Positions 27,062 through 35,250 of a stretch of 64,000 bases of DNA are shown one piece after another. The notes below the pieces were generated by a model that was given only the letters and a program-made list of their open reading frames with translations, had not been told where the DNA came from and did not search any database. Both the position numbers and the translations under genes were made by a program. The DNA is from Brevibacterium zhoupengii (GTDB taxonomy: Bacteria; Actinomycetota; Actinomycetes; Actinomycetales; Brevibacteriaceae), in assembly GCF_021117425.1 (NCBI RefSeq), contig NZ_CP088298.1, forward strand, positions 1,922,001 through 1,986,000, read 5' to 3'. Within the stretch, counting starts at the first letter, position 1; each line of letters starts with the position of its first letter.

Positions 27062-28537
27062 ATGAACGAAACAGCCACCTCGGCGGGGGAGAGTCGCGAA
27101 CTCAAACGGGGACTGAAATCACGCCACCTGCAGATGATCGCCATCGGAGGTGCCATCGGCACCGGTCTCTTCCTCGGTTCAGGCGGCACGATCTCGCAGG
27201 CCGGACCCGGCGGTGCGCTCTTGGCCTATGCCGTCATCGGCATCATGGTCCTCTTCGTCATGCAGTCGCTGGGGGAGATGTCGACCCACCTGCCGGTCGC
27301 CGGCTCCTTCCACACCTACGGATCGAAGTACGTCAGCCCCTCGTTCGGCTTCGCCATGGGCTGGAACTACTGGTTCAACTGGGCGATCACGCTGGCGGCT
27401 GAACTCGTCGCCGCCGGGGTCATCATGTCCTTCTGGCTGCCCGATGTCCCCTCCTGGGTGTGGGCGGCGATCTTCCTCGCCCTGCTCACCGGACTGAACT
27501 TCCTCTCGGCTAAGGCCTTCGGCGAGGGCGAATTCTGGTTCGCCGCCATCAAGGTCACCGCTGTCCTTGCGTTCCTCGTCCTCGGCGTGCTCATGATCGC
27601 CGGCATCATCGGCGGCGAATCGCCGGGCATGAGCAACTGGACGAGAGGCGAGGCGCCGTTTGTGGGCGGCTGGGTCTCGATCATCAGCGTGTTCATGATC
27701 GCCGGCTTCTCCTTCCAAGGCACGGAACTCGTCGGCGTCACCGCCGGCGAGTCGGCCAACCCGCGCCGCGACATGCCCCGGGCCATCCGCACCGTGTTCT
27801 GGCGCATCATGCTCTTCTACATCGGCGCCATCGTCATCATCGGCTTCCTCCTGCCCTACTCCGACCCCTCGCTGCTGGCCTCGGCGAACAATGAGGACGT
27901 CACCGCCTCACCCTTCACCCTCGTCTTCGAACGCGCCGGAATCGCGGTGGCCGCATCGGTGATGAACGCCGTCATCCTCACCGCGATCCTCTCCGCCGGA
28001 AACTCAGGCCTCTACGCTTCCACCCGCATGCTCTACGCGATGGCCAAAGAGGGAACCGCTCCGCGACTGTTCGCCCGCCTGAACGAACGCGGCGTCCCCG
28101 TCATGGCGCTGCTGGCCACCGCCGTCATCGGACTCTTCGGCTTCCTCTCCGAAGTGATGGGCGACGGCGAGGCCTACACCTGGCTGATCAACGTCTCCGG
28201 GCTCTCCGGGTTCATCGTCTGGGTCGGCATTGCGTGGTGTCACTTCCGCTTCCGGCGGGCCTACGTCAAGCAGGGACACGACATCGCAGACCTGCCGTAT
28301 CGAGCCCCGCTGTTCCCAATCGGCCCGATCATCGCGCTCGTCATGTTGGTCATCGTCATCATCGGCCAGAACGTCGAAGCCATCGTCAACGGACGTGTCC
28401 TCGAGGTCGCCTCGGCCTACATCGGACTGCCGGCGTTCCTGCTGCTCTGGCTCATCCACCGCCTGGTCACCGGCCGCCGCTCCCGCACCGTGCCCCTCAA
28501 TGAGATGGACGTCGAAGGACTCGAGATCAAACCTTAA
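27062..28537 (+). CDS. Amino acid permease, LysP-like (APC family)
   Basis: 491 residues with about 12 membrane segments. GLKSRHLQMIAIGGAIGTGLF is the N-terminal signature; SLGEMSTHLPVAGSFHTYG and YWFNWAITLAAELVAAG follow, and GFSFQGTELVGVTAGESANPRRDMP is the conserved helix 6-loop. These resemble lysine-specific permeases more than aromatic ones, but the substrate is inferred. AAGGAACACG precedes ATG 27062. Confidence 0.9.
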   Translation: MNETATSAGESRELKRGLKSRHLQMIAIGGAIGTGLFLGSGGTISQAGPGGALLAYAVIGIMVLFVMQSLGEMSTHLPVAGSFHTYGSKYVSPSFGFAMGWNYWFNWAITLAAELVAAGVIMSFWLPDVPSWVWAAIFLALLTGLNFLSAKAFGEGEFWFAAIKVTAVLAFLVLGVLMIAGIIGGESPGMSNWTRGEAPFVGGWVSIISVFMIAGFSFQGTELVGVTAGESANPRRDMPRAIRTVFWRIMLFYIGAIVIIGFLLPYSDPSLLASANNEDVTASPFTLVFERAGIAVAASVMNAVILTAILSAGNSGLYASTRMLYAMAKEGTAPRLFARLNERGVPVMALLATAVIGLFGFLSEVMGDGEAYTWLINVSGLSGFIVWVGIAWCHFRFRRAYVKQGHDIADLPYRAPLFPIGPIIALVMLVIVIIGQNVEAIVNGRVLEVASAYIGLPAFLLLWLIHRLVTGRRSRTVPLNEMDVEGLEIKP

Positions 28538-28593
28538 ATGGAGCCAGGGGTCGATAGGCGAATGCAGGCAGTCGCCGCGAGCCCGCTCATGGG

Positions 28594-28612
28594 TTAAGCT
28601 AGGCTCGCCTAA
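28594..28612 (+). promoter_or_regulatory. DtxR/IdeR-like iron box with embedded -10
   Basis: TTAAGCTAGGCTCGCCTAA matches the 19-bp consensus TTAGGTTAGGCTAACCTAA at 15 positions. The -10 hexamer TAGGCT (28600-28605) lies inside it, so iron-loaded repressor would block the promoter of the siderophore-binding gene. Confidence 0.85.
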
Positions 28613-28630
28613 CTACTCAAGAAGGATCTC

Positions 28631-29587
28631 ATGCGCCGAATTCTCGCTCCCGTACTCGCCTCCGTTCTCCTGCTCGCTGCCTGTGGTGGCGGCGGTGGTG
28701 AAGAGGAAGCGGCCTCGGGCATCAGCATCGACACCAAATTCGGTTCCGTCGAGGTTCCGAAGGACCCGAAGAAGGTCGTGGCCTTGGGGTGGGGTGACGC
28801 GGAGACCGCGCTGGCCCTCGGCGTGCAGCCGATCGGTGCCTCCGACTGGGTGGAATTCGGCGGCAAGGGGGTGGGCCCCTGGGCCGAGGACCTCTACGAC
28901 CAGGCACCGGAGATCATCGCCACGATGGAACCCGACTTCGAGAAGATCGCGGCCCTTGAGCCCGACCTCATCCTCGACACCAAGAGTTCTGGTGAACAGG
29001 AACGCTACGACCGACTCTCGGAGATCGCACCGACCGTGGGAGCACCCGAAGGCGGCGACAACTACCTGACCACGATGGACCAGCAGGTCGACCTCGTCTC
29101 CCAGGCTCTGGGTAAGGAAGACGAAGGCAAGAAGATTCTCGGAGAGCTCGATGAGAAGTACGAAGCCGCTCGCAAGGCCCATCCGGAGTTCGACGGGAAA
29201 TCCGTGAGCGTGGCCGCGAAGACCTCGGAGGGCTGGGGCGCCTATGTCGAAGGGTCTGAGCGCGTGCAGTTTATGGAAAAGCTCGGATTCAAACAGTCGG
29301 AAAAGGTCGCGGCACTTAAACCGGAAGGCTTCACCGCCACCGTGTCCGAGGAGAAGCTCGACGATCTCGACGCTGACCTGCTCGTGGCGTTTCCGATCTA
29401 CATCCCCGACACCGAGGTGACCAAGGATGCTGCCTTCAAGCGCATCCCGGCGGTCGAAGATGGTCGGAGTCTCGTGCTGACCGAGGACCTCAACGATGTC
29501 CGCCAGGCTTTCTCACTCAACTCGGTGCTCTCCGCGTCCTTCGCCGCGGAGAAGATGCCGGGGCTTCTGGCCGATAAACTCAAATAG
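28631..29587 (+). CDS. Siderophore-binding lipoprotein (FecB/FepB type)
   Basis: 318 residues. Signal peptide with lipobox LLAAC (Cys21) followed by a Gly/Glu stretch. The binding-protein fold is seen in GSVEVPKDPKKVVALGWGDAETALALGV (first lobe), PEIIATMEPDFEKIAALEPDLIL and LDEKYEAARK plus the C-terminal FSLNSVLSASFAAEKMPGLL. It would deliver a ferric siderophore to FecCD-type permeases. None adjoins it, but the 33080-37116 system could serve. AGAAGGA precedes ATG 28631; an iron box controls it. Confidence 0.92.
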   Translation: MRRILAPVLASVLLLAACGGGGGEEEAASGISIDTKFGSVEVPKDPKKVVALGWGDAETALALGVQPIGASDWVEFGGKGVGPWAEDLYDQAPEIIATMEPDFEKIAALEPDLILDTKSSGEQERYDRLSEIAPTVGAPEGGDNYLTTMDQQVDLVSQALGKEDEGKKILGELDEKYEAARKAHPEFDGKSVSVAAKTSEGWGAYVEGSERVQFMEKLGFKQSEKVAALKPEGFTATVSEEKLDDLDADLLVAFPIYIPDTEVTKDAAFKRIPAVEDGRSLVLTEDLNDVRQAFSLNSVLSASFAAEKMPGLLADKLK

Positions 29588-29619
29588 CCGAGGAGCTCAG
29601 AAATAGCCGAGGAGCTCAG
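29582..29619. repeat. Perfect 19-bp tandem duplication across two stop codons
   Basis: The 19-mer beginning AAATAGCCGAGGAGCTCAG occurs twice in direct succession. The first copy holds the TAG of the siderophore-binding gene; the second holds the stop of the convergent Nudix gene. Confidence 0.95.
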
Positions 29620-30074
29620 ACGGCAGTGCGCCACGCATCCACTCCGATGTCGATGATTCGGGCGTGGCGCACTTCTGCGAGCGAATCCAGAGCCAGCCAT
29701 TCGGCCCTATCTGTGGTCCCATCGACCTCAAGAGTCCCCAGAGTCCCGCCGATGATCCGAGCCTCATAGACGACGCGAACTCCCTTGAAAGGTCGTGAGA
29801 CCGTCCTGCGGCGTGACGAGCTGCTCCGGTTCTCCGTGAAGGTGTGCGTCGTCAATGGACGCACCAGCTCGGCATCGAAGCCCGTCTCCTCCTTGATCTC
29901 ACGAATCGTCCCGGTCTCAATGTTCTCGTGGAATTCGATCCCGCCGCCGGGAAGGGTCCACAGCGCGTGGGCCGGTTCATTGCCGCCGTTGAACCAGCTG
30001 AGCAGGATTTCTCGGTCGTCGTTGACGATCACCGCATAACCGGCCAGTCGTGTGTCGTATTCGGAGAAGTGCAT
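29616..30074 (-). CDS. Nudix hydrolase
   Basis: 152 residues. The Nudix box is complete: GGIEFHENIETGTIREIKEE followed by TGF, giving GX5EX7REUXEEXGU. It hydrolyses a nucleoside diphosphate linked to some moiety; the substrate is not evident. ATG 30074 is 6 nt after TAGGGT. Its stop lies in the tandem duplication shared with the convergent siderophore-binding gene. Confidence 0.93.
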   Translation of the reverse strand: MHFSEYDTRLAGYAVIVNDDREILLSWFNGGNEPAHALWTLPGGGIEFHENIETGTIREIKEETGFDAELVRPLTTHTFTENRSSSSRRRTVSRPFKGVRVVYEARIIGGTLGTLEVDGTTDRAEWLALDSLAEVRHARIIDIGVDAWRTAV

Positions 30075-30080
30075 GGACTC

Positions 30081-30086
30081 ACCCTA
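30081..30086 (-). promoter_or_regulatory. Predicted -10 (TAGGGT), leaderless Nudix start
   Basis: TAGGGT lies 6 nt before the ATG of the Nudix gene. Confidence 0.55.
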
Positions 30087-30123
30087 CCTGTGGGTATCAC
30101 TTCCCAAGCCGAAGGCGGGTGAA

Positions 30124-30129
30124 TAGGCT
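30124..30129 (+). promoter_or_regulatory. Predicted -10 (TAGGCT), leaderless SRPBCC start
   Basis: TAGGCT lies 6 nt before ATG 30136; a weak -35 TTCCCA sits 17 nt further upstream. Confidence 0.55.
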
Positions 30130-30135
30130 GGTCAC

Positions 30136-30627
30136 ATGGCCGAAGCAGCGAAGTACCCCAACGAGCACATCGTCCGCACACGCACGATCGACGCCTCCTC
30201 CGCTGCGATCTTCGCGGTGTTGGCCGACCCGACCCGGCACCGTGACACCGAACCCACGGACTGGGTGCGGGGAGCCATTGATGCGCAGCCGATCACGGCC
30301 ACCGGACAGATCTTCTCCATGAACATGCACTTCGATGACGAGGACGGTGACTACCGAATAGACAACACGGTGACCACCTTCGAACCCGATCACGCAATCG
30401 CCTGGGATCCAGGCCAAGCCGATGATAGCGGACACGTCGAACCCGGAGGCTGGCGGTGGCGCTACGACCTCGACGAGACCGAGTCCGGCACCGAGGTGGC
30501 CCTGACCTATGACTGGTCACGCACGACGCAGGAGATCCGCGAAGCGTTCGGCGGATTCCCCGTCGTCAGCCCCGAATATCTCGACCGGTCACTGCAGGCC
30601 CTTGAACAGGCGGTCACCGACAAATGA
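30136..30627 (+). CDS. SRPBCC family protein
   Basis: 163 residues: IVRTRTIDASSAAIFAVLADPTRH is the opening of a polyketide-cyclase/START-like fold; WRWRYDLDETESGTEVALTYDW is the late sheet, and a final helix LDRSLQALEQAV closes the cavity. Ligand unknown. It is the third SRPBCC gene in the window after those at 4311 and 15316. Confidence 0.88.
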   Translation: MAEAAKYPNEHIVRTRTIDASSAAIFAVLADPTRHRDTEPTDWVRGAIDAQPITATGQIFSMNMHFDDEDGDYRIDNTVTTFEPDHAIAWDPGQADDSGHVEPGGWRWRYDLDETESGTEVALTYDWSRTTQEIREAFGGFPVVSPEYLDRSLQALEQAVTDK

Positions 30628-30646
30628 CCCGGTGAGAGGGCCCAGG

Positions 30647-30652
30647 TAGGCT
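30647..30652 (+). promoter_or_regulatory. Predicted -10 (TAGGCT), leaderless hydrolase start
   Basis: TAGGCT lies 6 nt before GTG 30659. Confidence 0.5.
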
Positions 30653-30658
30653 GGTGGG

Positions 30659-31447
30659 GTGACTGATATCGCCAGCAAACTCATCGGCAGCACCGGTAAG
30701 CGCATCGTCTTCCTCCACGGACTCTTCGGCCGCGGCAAGAATTTCACGTCGATTGCCAAAGCACTCGAGCCCGACTACTCGAGTCTGCTCGTCGACCTGC
30801 CCAACCACGGCGACTCGGATTGGACCGAGGACTTCAGCTATGTGGACATGGCCGACTCCGTGGCCGCCATGATCGCCGAGGTAACCGCACCCGATGATCT
30901 GCCCGTGCACCTGGTCGGACATTCCCTCGGAGGCAAGGTCGCCATGGTCCTGGCCCTGCGCCACCCAGAGCTCATCGACCGACTCGTCGTGGTCGACATC
31001 GCACCCACCGCTGGCGGATCCCTCGGAGTCTTCGAGCACCTGCTCTCCAGCCTGGCCGAACTCGATCTCGACCAGATCGAATCACGCTCCGGCGCGAACG
31101 AGACGCTGCAGGCGAAGATCCCGGAAGACACGATCAGGGGATTTCTACTCCAGAACCTGCGCACCACCTCGGCGGGGTATGCCTGGCAGCCCAACCTCAC
31201 CCTGCTCCACGAGAGCCTGCCGGCCATCGGAGATTTCCCCGACATGGGGGAGGCGAGCTTCGACGGTCCCGTCCTCTGGATCGCGGGCGAAAATTCTGAC
31301 TATGTCTCCCGTGTGGATCTGCCGCTCATGCGCTCCTTCTTTCCCAGAGCCACACTGCTCACCGTCAAGGGCTCAGGGCACTGGGTCCACTCGGAGAAGC
31401 CGAAGACGGTCATTTCCGCCCTGCAGACATTCTTCTCACGCGATTAG
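30659..31447 (+). CDS. Alpha/beta-hydrolase
   Basis: 262 residues, resembling YbfF-type esterases. FLHGLFGRGKNF forms the oxyanion region, VGHSLGGKVAM the nucleophile elbow with Ser89, GENSDYVSR the acid region, and GSGHWVHSEKP the catalytic His. It would hydrolyse a small ester or thioester in the cytosol. Substrate unknown; no obvious functional link to neighbours. Confidence 0.9.
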   Translation: MTDIASKLIGSTGKRIVFLHGLFGRGKNFTSIAKALEPDYSSLLVDLPNHGDSDWTEDFSYVDMADSVAAMIAEVTAPDDLPVHLVGHSLGGKVAMVLALRHPELIDRLVVVDIAPTAGGSLGVFEHLLSSLAELDLDQIESRSGANETLQAKIPEDTIRGFLLQNLRTTSAGYAWQPNLTLLHESLPAIGDFPDMGEASFDGPVLWIAGENSDYVSRVDLPLMRSFFPRATLLTVKGSGHWVHSEKPKTVISALQTFFSRD

Positions 31448-31520
31448 CCTCCAAGGGTCGACTGCGACACCGGCATCTCACCTGCGGCACCCCTGGTTCG
31501 GGACATCCCTGTGGAGGAAT

Positions 31521-31601
31521 ATGCTGGTGGGTGGTGGCGTTGACCCGCACAGAGGCCCGAAGAGCCACACCATCACAACTCTTATGAGGAGGAACGAGTG
31601 A
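31521..31601 (+). CDS. Possible 26-residue leader peptide of the sulfurtransferase gene
   Basis: ATG 31521 with GGAGG 4-5 nt upstream opens 26 codons ([15 protein letters not shown]...MRRNE) whose TGA overlaps the GTG start of the sulfurtransferase by 4 nt. Good ribosome site and coupling make a translated upstream ORF plausible. It has no Cys run, unlike known cysteine attenuators of actinobacteria. It could be chance. Confidence 0.4.
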   Translation: MLVGGGVDPHRGPKSHTITTLMRRNE

Positions 31602-32506
31602 GCACAGCGATCCCGGCCGATACCACGGCCAAATTCGCCGAATACGCAGACGGATCCCGCCTGGTCAGCACCGAATGGGTGGCTGAACATGCCGGTGAAC
31701 CCGGACTGGTCATCGTCGAAAGCGACGAGGACGTCCTCCTCTACGAGACCGGACACATCCCCGGCGCGGTGAAGGTCGACTGGCACACCGAACTCAATGA
31801 CAGGGTGACCCGCGACTACGTCGACGGCGAAGGATTCGCCGCCCTCATGTCCGCCAAGGGCATCTCCCGCGAGGACACCATCGTCTTCTACGGCGACAAA
31901 TCCAACTGGTGGGCCGCCTACGCGCTGTGGGTCTTCTCCCTGTTCGGCCACGAAGACGTCCGCCTCATGGACGGCGGCCGTGCCAAATGGCAGGCCGAAA
32001 GCCGTGAGCTGACCACGGACAAGCCACGCCCGGAGCCGACCGAATACCCGGTCATCGACCGTGACGACGCGAGCCTGCGGGCATTCCTGCCAGTGGTCAA
32101 GGACAGCATCGGCACGCGTCCCCTCATCGATGTGCGCAGCCCCGAGGAATACACCGGCGAACGCACCCATATGCCTGCCTACCCGGAAGAGGGCGCACTG
32201 CGCGGTGGACATATTCCCACCGCTGCCTCGGTGCCCTGGGCCAAGGCCGCAAACGAGGACGGCACCTTCAAATCGGCAGCGGAGCTCAAGGCCATCTATA
32301 CAGATGAAGCCGGACTCGGCACCGCCGACGAGGTCATCGCCTACTGCCGCATCGGCGAACGCTCCAGCCACACCTGGTTCGTTCTCCAGCACCTGCTCGG
32401 CTACACGAACGTCCGCAACTACGACGGGTCCTGGACCGAGTGGGGCAACGTCGTCGGCGTTCCCATCGTGACCGGTTCAGAGGCCGGGGAGGTTCCCAAC
32501 CGCTGA
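31598..32506 (+). CDS. Thiosulfate/3-mercaptopyruvate sulfurtransferase
   Basis: 302 residues: two rhodanese domains. The N-terminal inactive half has [30 protein letters not shown] and [18 protein letters not shown]; the C-terminal half has [25 protein letters not shown] and the active loop [12 protein letters not shown] with Cys250. The CRIGERS loop is typical of thiosulfate-type enzymes. GTG 31598 with a strong GAGGAGG upstream. The stop overlaps the sufE start by 1 nt, the usual actinobacterial sulfurtransferase-SufE pair. Confidence 0.93.
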   Translation: MSTAIPADTTAKFAEYADGSRLVSTEWVAEHAGEPGLVIVESDEDVLLYETGHIPGAVKVDWHTELNDRVTRDYVDGEGFAALMSAKGISREDTIVFYGDKSNWWAAYALWVFSLFGHEDVRLMDGGRAKWQAESRELTTDKPRPEPTEYPVIDRDDASLRAFLPVVKDSIGTRPLIDVRSPEEYTGERTHMPAYPEEGALRGGHIPTAASVPWAKAANEDGTFKSAAELKAIYTDEAGLGTADEVIAYCRIGERSSHTWFVLQHLLGYTNVRNYDGSWTEWGNVVGVPIVTGSEAGEVPNR

Positions 32507-32994
32507 TGAGCGCAGCTACAGACATCCCAGAGACCTCGGACCTGCCGGAGAGCCTGGCCGAGATCGTCACCGACTTCGCCGAGACCGCTTCCAGCGACCG
32601 ACTGCAGCTTCTGCTTGAGCTCGCCTCTGAGCTGCCCGAGCTGCCGCCGCGCTACAGTGAGCATCCCGAACTGCTCGAGCCGGTGCCCGAATGCCAGTCT
32701 CCGATCTTCCTCGTCACCGAGGTGGAGAATCCCGAGCAGGGAGATGCCGCGATCGTGAAGCTGCATTTCTCCGCGCCCCCAGAGGCGCCGACGACCCGTG
32801 GTTTCGCCGGGATCCTGCACGAAGGACTCAACGGACAGACCGCCGAGGTGGTCCTGTCCATCCCGTCTGACCTGCCGCTGCGTCTGTCGATGACGGATCT
32901 CGTGAGCCCGCTGCGGCTGCGGGGGATGAGCGGAATGCTCTCCCGGATTCAGCGGCAGACGTCCGAAAGGATCGGCAAGATCACAGGTCAGTGA
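32506..32994 (+). CDS. SufE-family sulfur acceptor
   Basis: 162 residues. SLAEIVTDFAETASSDRLQLLLELA then LPPRY, and the acceptor Cys63 in VPECQSPIFLVTEV; later TRGFAGILHEGLNGQTAEVVLSIP. SufE takes persulfide sulfur from a desulfurase for Fe-S assembly; paired with a sulfurtransferase it probably works with that enzyme instead. Start TGATG overlap with the upstream stop. Confidence 0.9.
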   Translation: MSAATDIPETSDLPESLAEIVTDFAETASSDRLQLLLELASELPELPPRYSEHPELLEPVPECQSPIFLVTEVENPEQGDAAIVKLHFSAPPEAPTTRGFAGILHEGLNGQTAEVVLSIPSDLPLRLSMTDLVSPLRLRGMSGMLSRIQRQTSERIGKITGQ

Positions 32995-33022
32995 TCGGGA
33001 AATCGTTTGGATGAGCCGATAT

Positions 33023-33064
33023 TATCGACTAGATTGTGGTTAGCCTGCCCTTAATTAGTCGATA
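33023..33064. promoter_or_regulatory. DtxR-like iron box centred in a perfect inverted repeat
   Basis: TGTGGTTAGCCTGCCCTTA (33035-33053) matches the DtxR consensus at 14 of 19 positions and contains a -10-like TAGCCT (33041-33046). It is flanked symmetrically by TATCGACTA (33023-33031) and TAGTCGATA (33056-33064), a perfect 9-bp inverted repeat sharing its centre. AAGGAA of the first permease gene follows directly. Confidence 0.7.
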
Positions 33065-33079
33065 CTAAGGAACCCTCCG

Positions 33080-34147
33080 ATGACCGGTCTCGCCATCACA
33101 GCCTCGGCGAAGCCCTCTGAAGTCATCGGACAGAAGGCGACACGGGCGCTGAAGGTCAGACGCACCCTCGGGCTCGTCATCGCAATCATCGTCTTGGTTC
33201 TCGTGGTGTTGGCCTCACTGGCCATCGGCACCCGAGACATGCCGGTATCTGAAGTCCTCGGCGCATTCTTCGATCCCAGTGGAAGTGATGACCAGTTGGT
33301 CGTGCTCGAACTGCGCTTCCCGCGGACTGTGCTGGGCATACTCGTCGGCATGGGTCTGGGGCTGGCAGGCGGACTCATCCAGGCGCTAACCCGCAACCCG
33401 CTGGCCGACCCAGGCATCCTCGGCGTCAACGCGGGAGCCTCGTTCGCTGTGGCCATCGGCATCGGGTTCTTCGGAATCACCTCGATCAACGGCTATATCT
33501 GGTTCGCCTTCCTCGGTGCCCTCGTCGCCACGACAGGCGTGTATATCATCGGGTCCTCCGGCCGAAACCACAGTGTCGACCCGATTCGACTGACCTTGGC
33601 CGGAGTCGCCGTGGCCGCAGTGCTGACCGGACTGACCAAAGGCGTGCTGCTGACGAATGAAAGAGCCTTCGACGCCTTCCGCGCTTGGGACGTCGGAGCC
33701 ATCGCCGGTCGCGGTTTCGACACGGTCTACGCTGTGGCACCATTCATCATCGGCGGCATCGTCCTCGCCCTCTTCTTGGCTCACTCCCTCAACGCGGTGG
33801 CGCTCGGCGACGATCTGGCCGCCAGCCTGGGCACTTCGGTCAACCGGACCCGTATCATCACTATCCTCGCGGTCACCCTCCTTGCCGGCGGTGCCACCGC
33901 TGCGGCCGGGCCGATCGGATTCATCGGACTGATGATTCCCCATATCGCCCGCTGGATCGTCGGACCCGATCAGAGATGGATCTTAAGCTACTCCGTCATC
34001 CTCTCGCCCATTCTGCTTCTCGTCTCCGATGTGCTCGGACGGGTTGTGATGAAGCCGGGTGAACTCCAGGTCGGAGTCGTGACCGCCTTCGTCGGTGCGC
34101 CGGTGCTCATCGCCCTCGTTCGCAGAAAGAAGGCGAGCGGACTGTGA
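33080..34147 (+). CDS. FecCD-type siderophore permease 1
   Basis: 355 residues with about 9-10 membrane segments. LRFPRTVLGILVGMGLGLAG, QALTRNPLADPGILGVNAGA (coupling and substrate pathway motif) and LLAGGATAAAGPIGFIGLMI with PHIARWIVGPDQRW are hallmarks of BtuC/FecCD permeases. It forms a heterodimer with the next gene product to import a ferric siderophore. It is first gene of a four-gene operon under an iron box. Confidence 0.95.
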   Translation: MTGLAITASAKPSEVIGQKATRALKVRRTLGLVIAIIVLVLVVLASLAIGTRDMPVSEVLGAFFDPSGSDDQLVVLELRFPRTVLGILVGMGLGLAGGLIQALTRNPLADPGILGVNAGASFAVAIGIGFFGITSINGYIWFAFLGALVATTGVYIIGSSGRNHSVDPIRLTLAGVAVAAVLTGLTKGVLLTNERAFDAFRAWDVGAIAGRGFDTVYAVAPFIIGGIVLALFLAHSLNAVALGDDLAASLGTSVNRTRIITILAVTLLAGGATAAAGPIGFIGLMIPHIARWIVGPDQRWILSYSVILSPILLLVSDVLGRVVMKPGELQVGVVTAFVGAPVLIALVRRKKASGL

Positions 34148-35250
34148 AATCGTCGAACTCACCTATCGGAGACGCCACCGAGTTCGTTCCCGGCCAACGG
34201 GTCCTGCCGGGGGAGCAGGTTAATTTCGGCCGGCCGATGCTGCGGGCCTTCGGCTTCCGCATCGATCTGCGCGTCGTCGTCACCAGCGCCATCATCACGC
34301 TGCTGGCGCTGGGCTGCGGGTTCGTGGGACTGCTCCTCGGAGAGTTCTCACTCACCCCCGGCGAGGTCTTCCAAGGGCTGTTCGGCCAGGCCGACAAACG
34401 CATCGTCAACACCGTCGTCGGCGAATGGCGGGCACCACGCATCATCGCCGGAATCGTGCTCGGAGCCGGCCTGGGCATCTCGGGTGCAGTCTTCCAATCA
34501 CTGACCCGCAACCCCCTGGGCAGCCCCGACATCATCGGCTTCTCCACCGGGGCCTACACCGGTGGAATCGTCACCATCATCGTCTTCGGCTCCAGCTTCG
34601 TCTCCACAGCCTTCGGTGCGATCATCGGCGGCCTCCTCACCGCCATCGTGGTCTACCTTCTGACGTGGAAGGGCGGCGTCCAAGGTTTCCGCCTCATCAT
34701 CGTCGGCATCGCCCTGACCGCAATGCTCAACGCCTTCAACACGTGGCTGATCATGCGCGCCGACCTCGACCTCGCGATGGCGGCAGCTACCTGGGGAGCC
34801 GGAACACTCAACGGCATGGGCTGGTCGACTCTGCTGCCAGCCGCCATCGGCACGGTGCTCCTGGGGCTGGGATGCGGTCTCTTCTCCCGGGGGCTGGGCA
34901 CTCTTGAACTCGGCGACGACACCGCTAAGGCGCTAGGGGTACGCAACGAACCCGTGCGGGCGGGCCTCATTCTCGTGGCCGTGGCGCTTGTCGCCGTGGT
35001 CACGGCCGCCGCCGGACCGATCGCCTTCGTCGCCCTTGCCGCCCCACAGATCGGACGCAGGATCGCAAAGTCCCAGGGCACCAGCCTGCTGTCGGCTGCA
35101 GCCGTCGGAGCGCTCCTGCTCGTCGGCGCGGACCTCATCGCTCAGCATGCTCTGGGCGAGACCCAACTTCCCGTCGGAGTCGTCACCGTGTGCATCGGCG
35201 GCATCTACCTGATCTGGCTCCTCATCCAAGAAGCTCGGAAGGCACAATGA
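34144..35250 (+). CDS. FecCD-type siderophore permease 2
   Basis: 368 residues; WRAPRIIAGIVLGAGLGISG, FQSLTRNPLGSPDIIGFSTG and VTAAAGPIAFVALAAPQIGRR match the FecCD family. About 65 hydrophilic residues precede the first membrane segment, longer than in the partner. GTG 34144 overlaps the previous stop by 4 nt. Confidence 0.95.
   Translation: MKSSNSPIGDATEFVPGQRVLPGEQVNFGRPMLRAFGFRIDLRVVVTSAIITLLALGCGFVGLLLGEFSLTPGEVFQGLFGQADKRIVNTVVGEWRAPRIIAGIVLGAGLGISGAVFQSLTRNPLGSPDIIGFSTGAYTGGIVTIIVFGSSFVSTAFGAIIGGLLTAIVVYLLTWKGGVQGFRLIIVGIALTAMLNAFNTWLIMRADLDLAMAAATWGAGTLNGMGWSTLLPAAIGTVLLGLGCGLFSRGLGTLELGDDTAKALGVRNEPVRAGLILVAVALVAVVTAAAGPIAFVALAAPQIGRRIAKSQGTSLLSAAAVGALLLVGADLIAQHALGETQLPVGVVTVCIGGIYLIWLLIQEARKAQ

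Noticed and set aside
31478..32392. Long leftward open frame (about 300 codons) opposite the sulfurtransferase gene
   Set aside because: It is the antisense image of a clear rhodanese gene, has no ribosome site and no recognisable motif; high GC makes such frames common.
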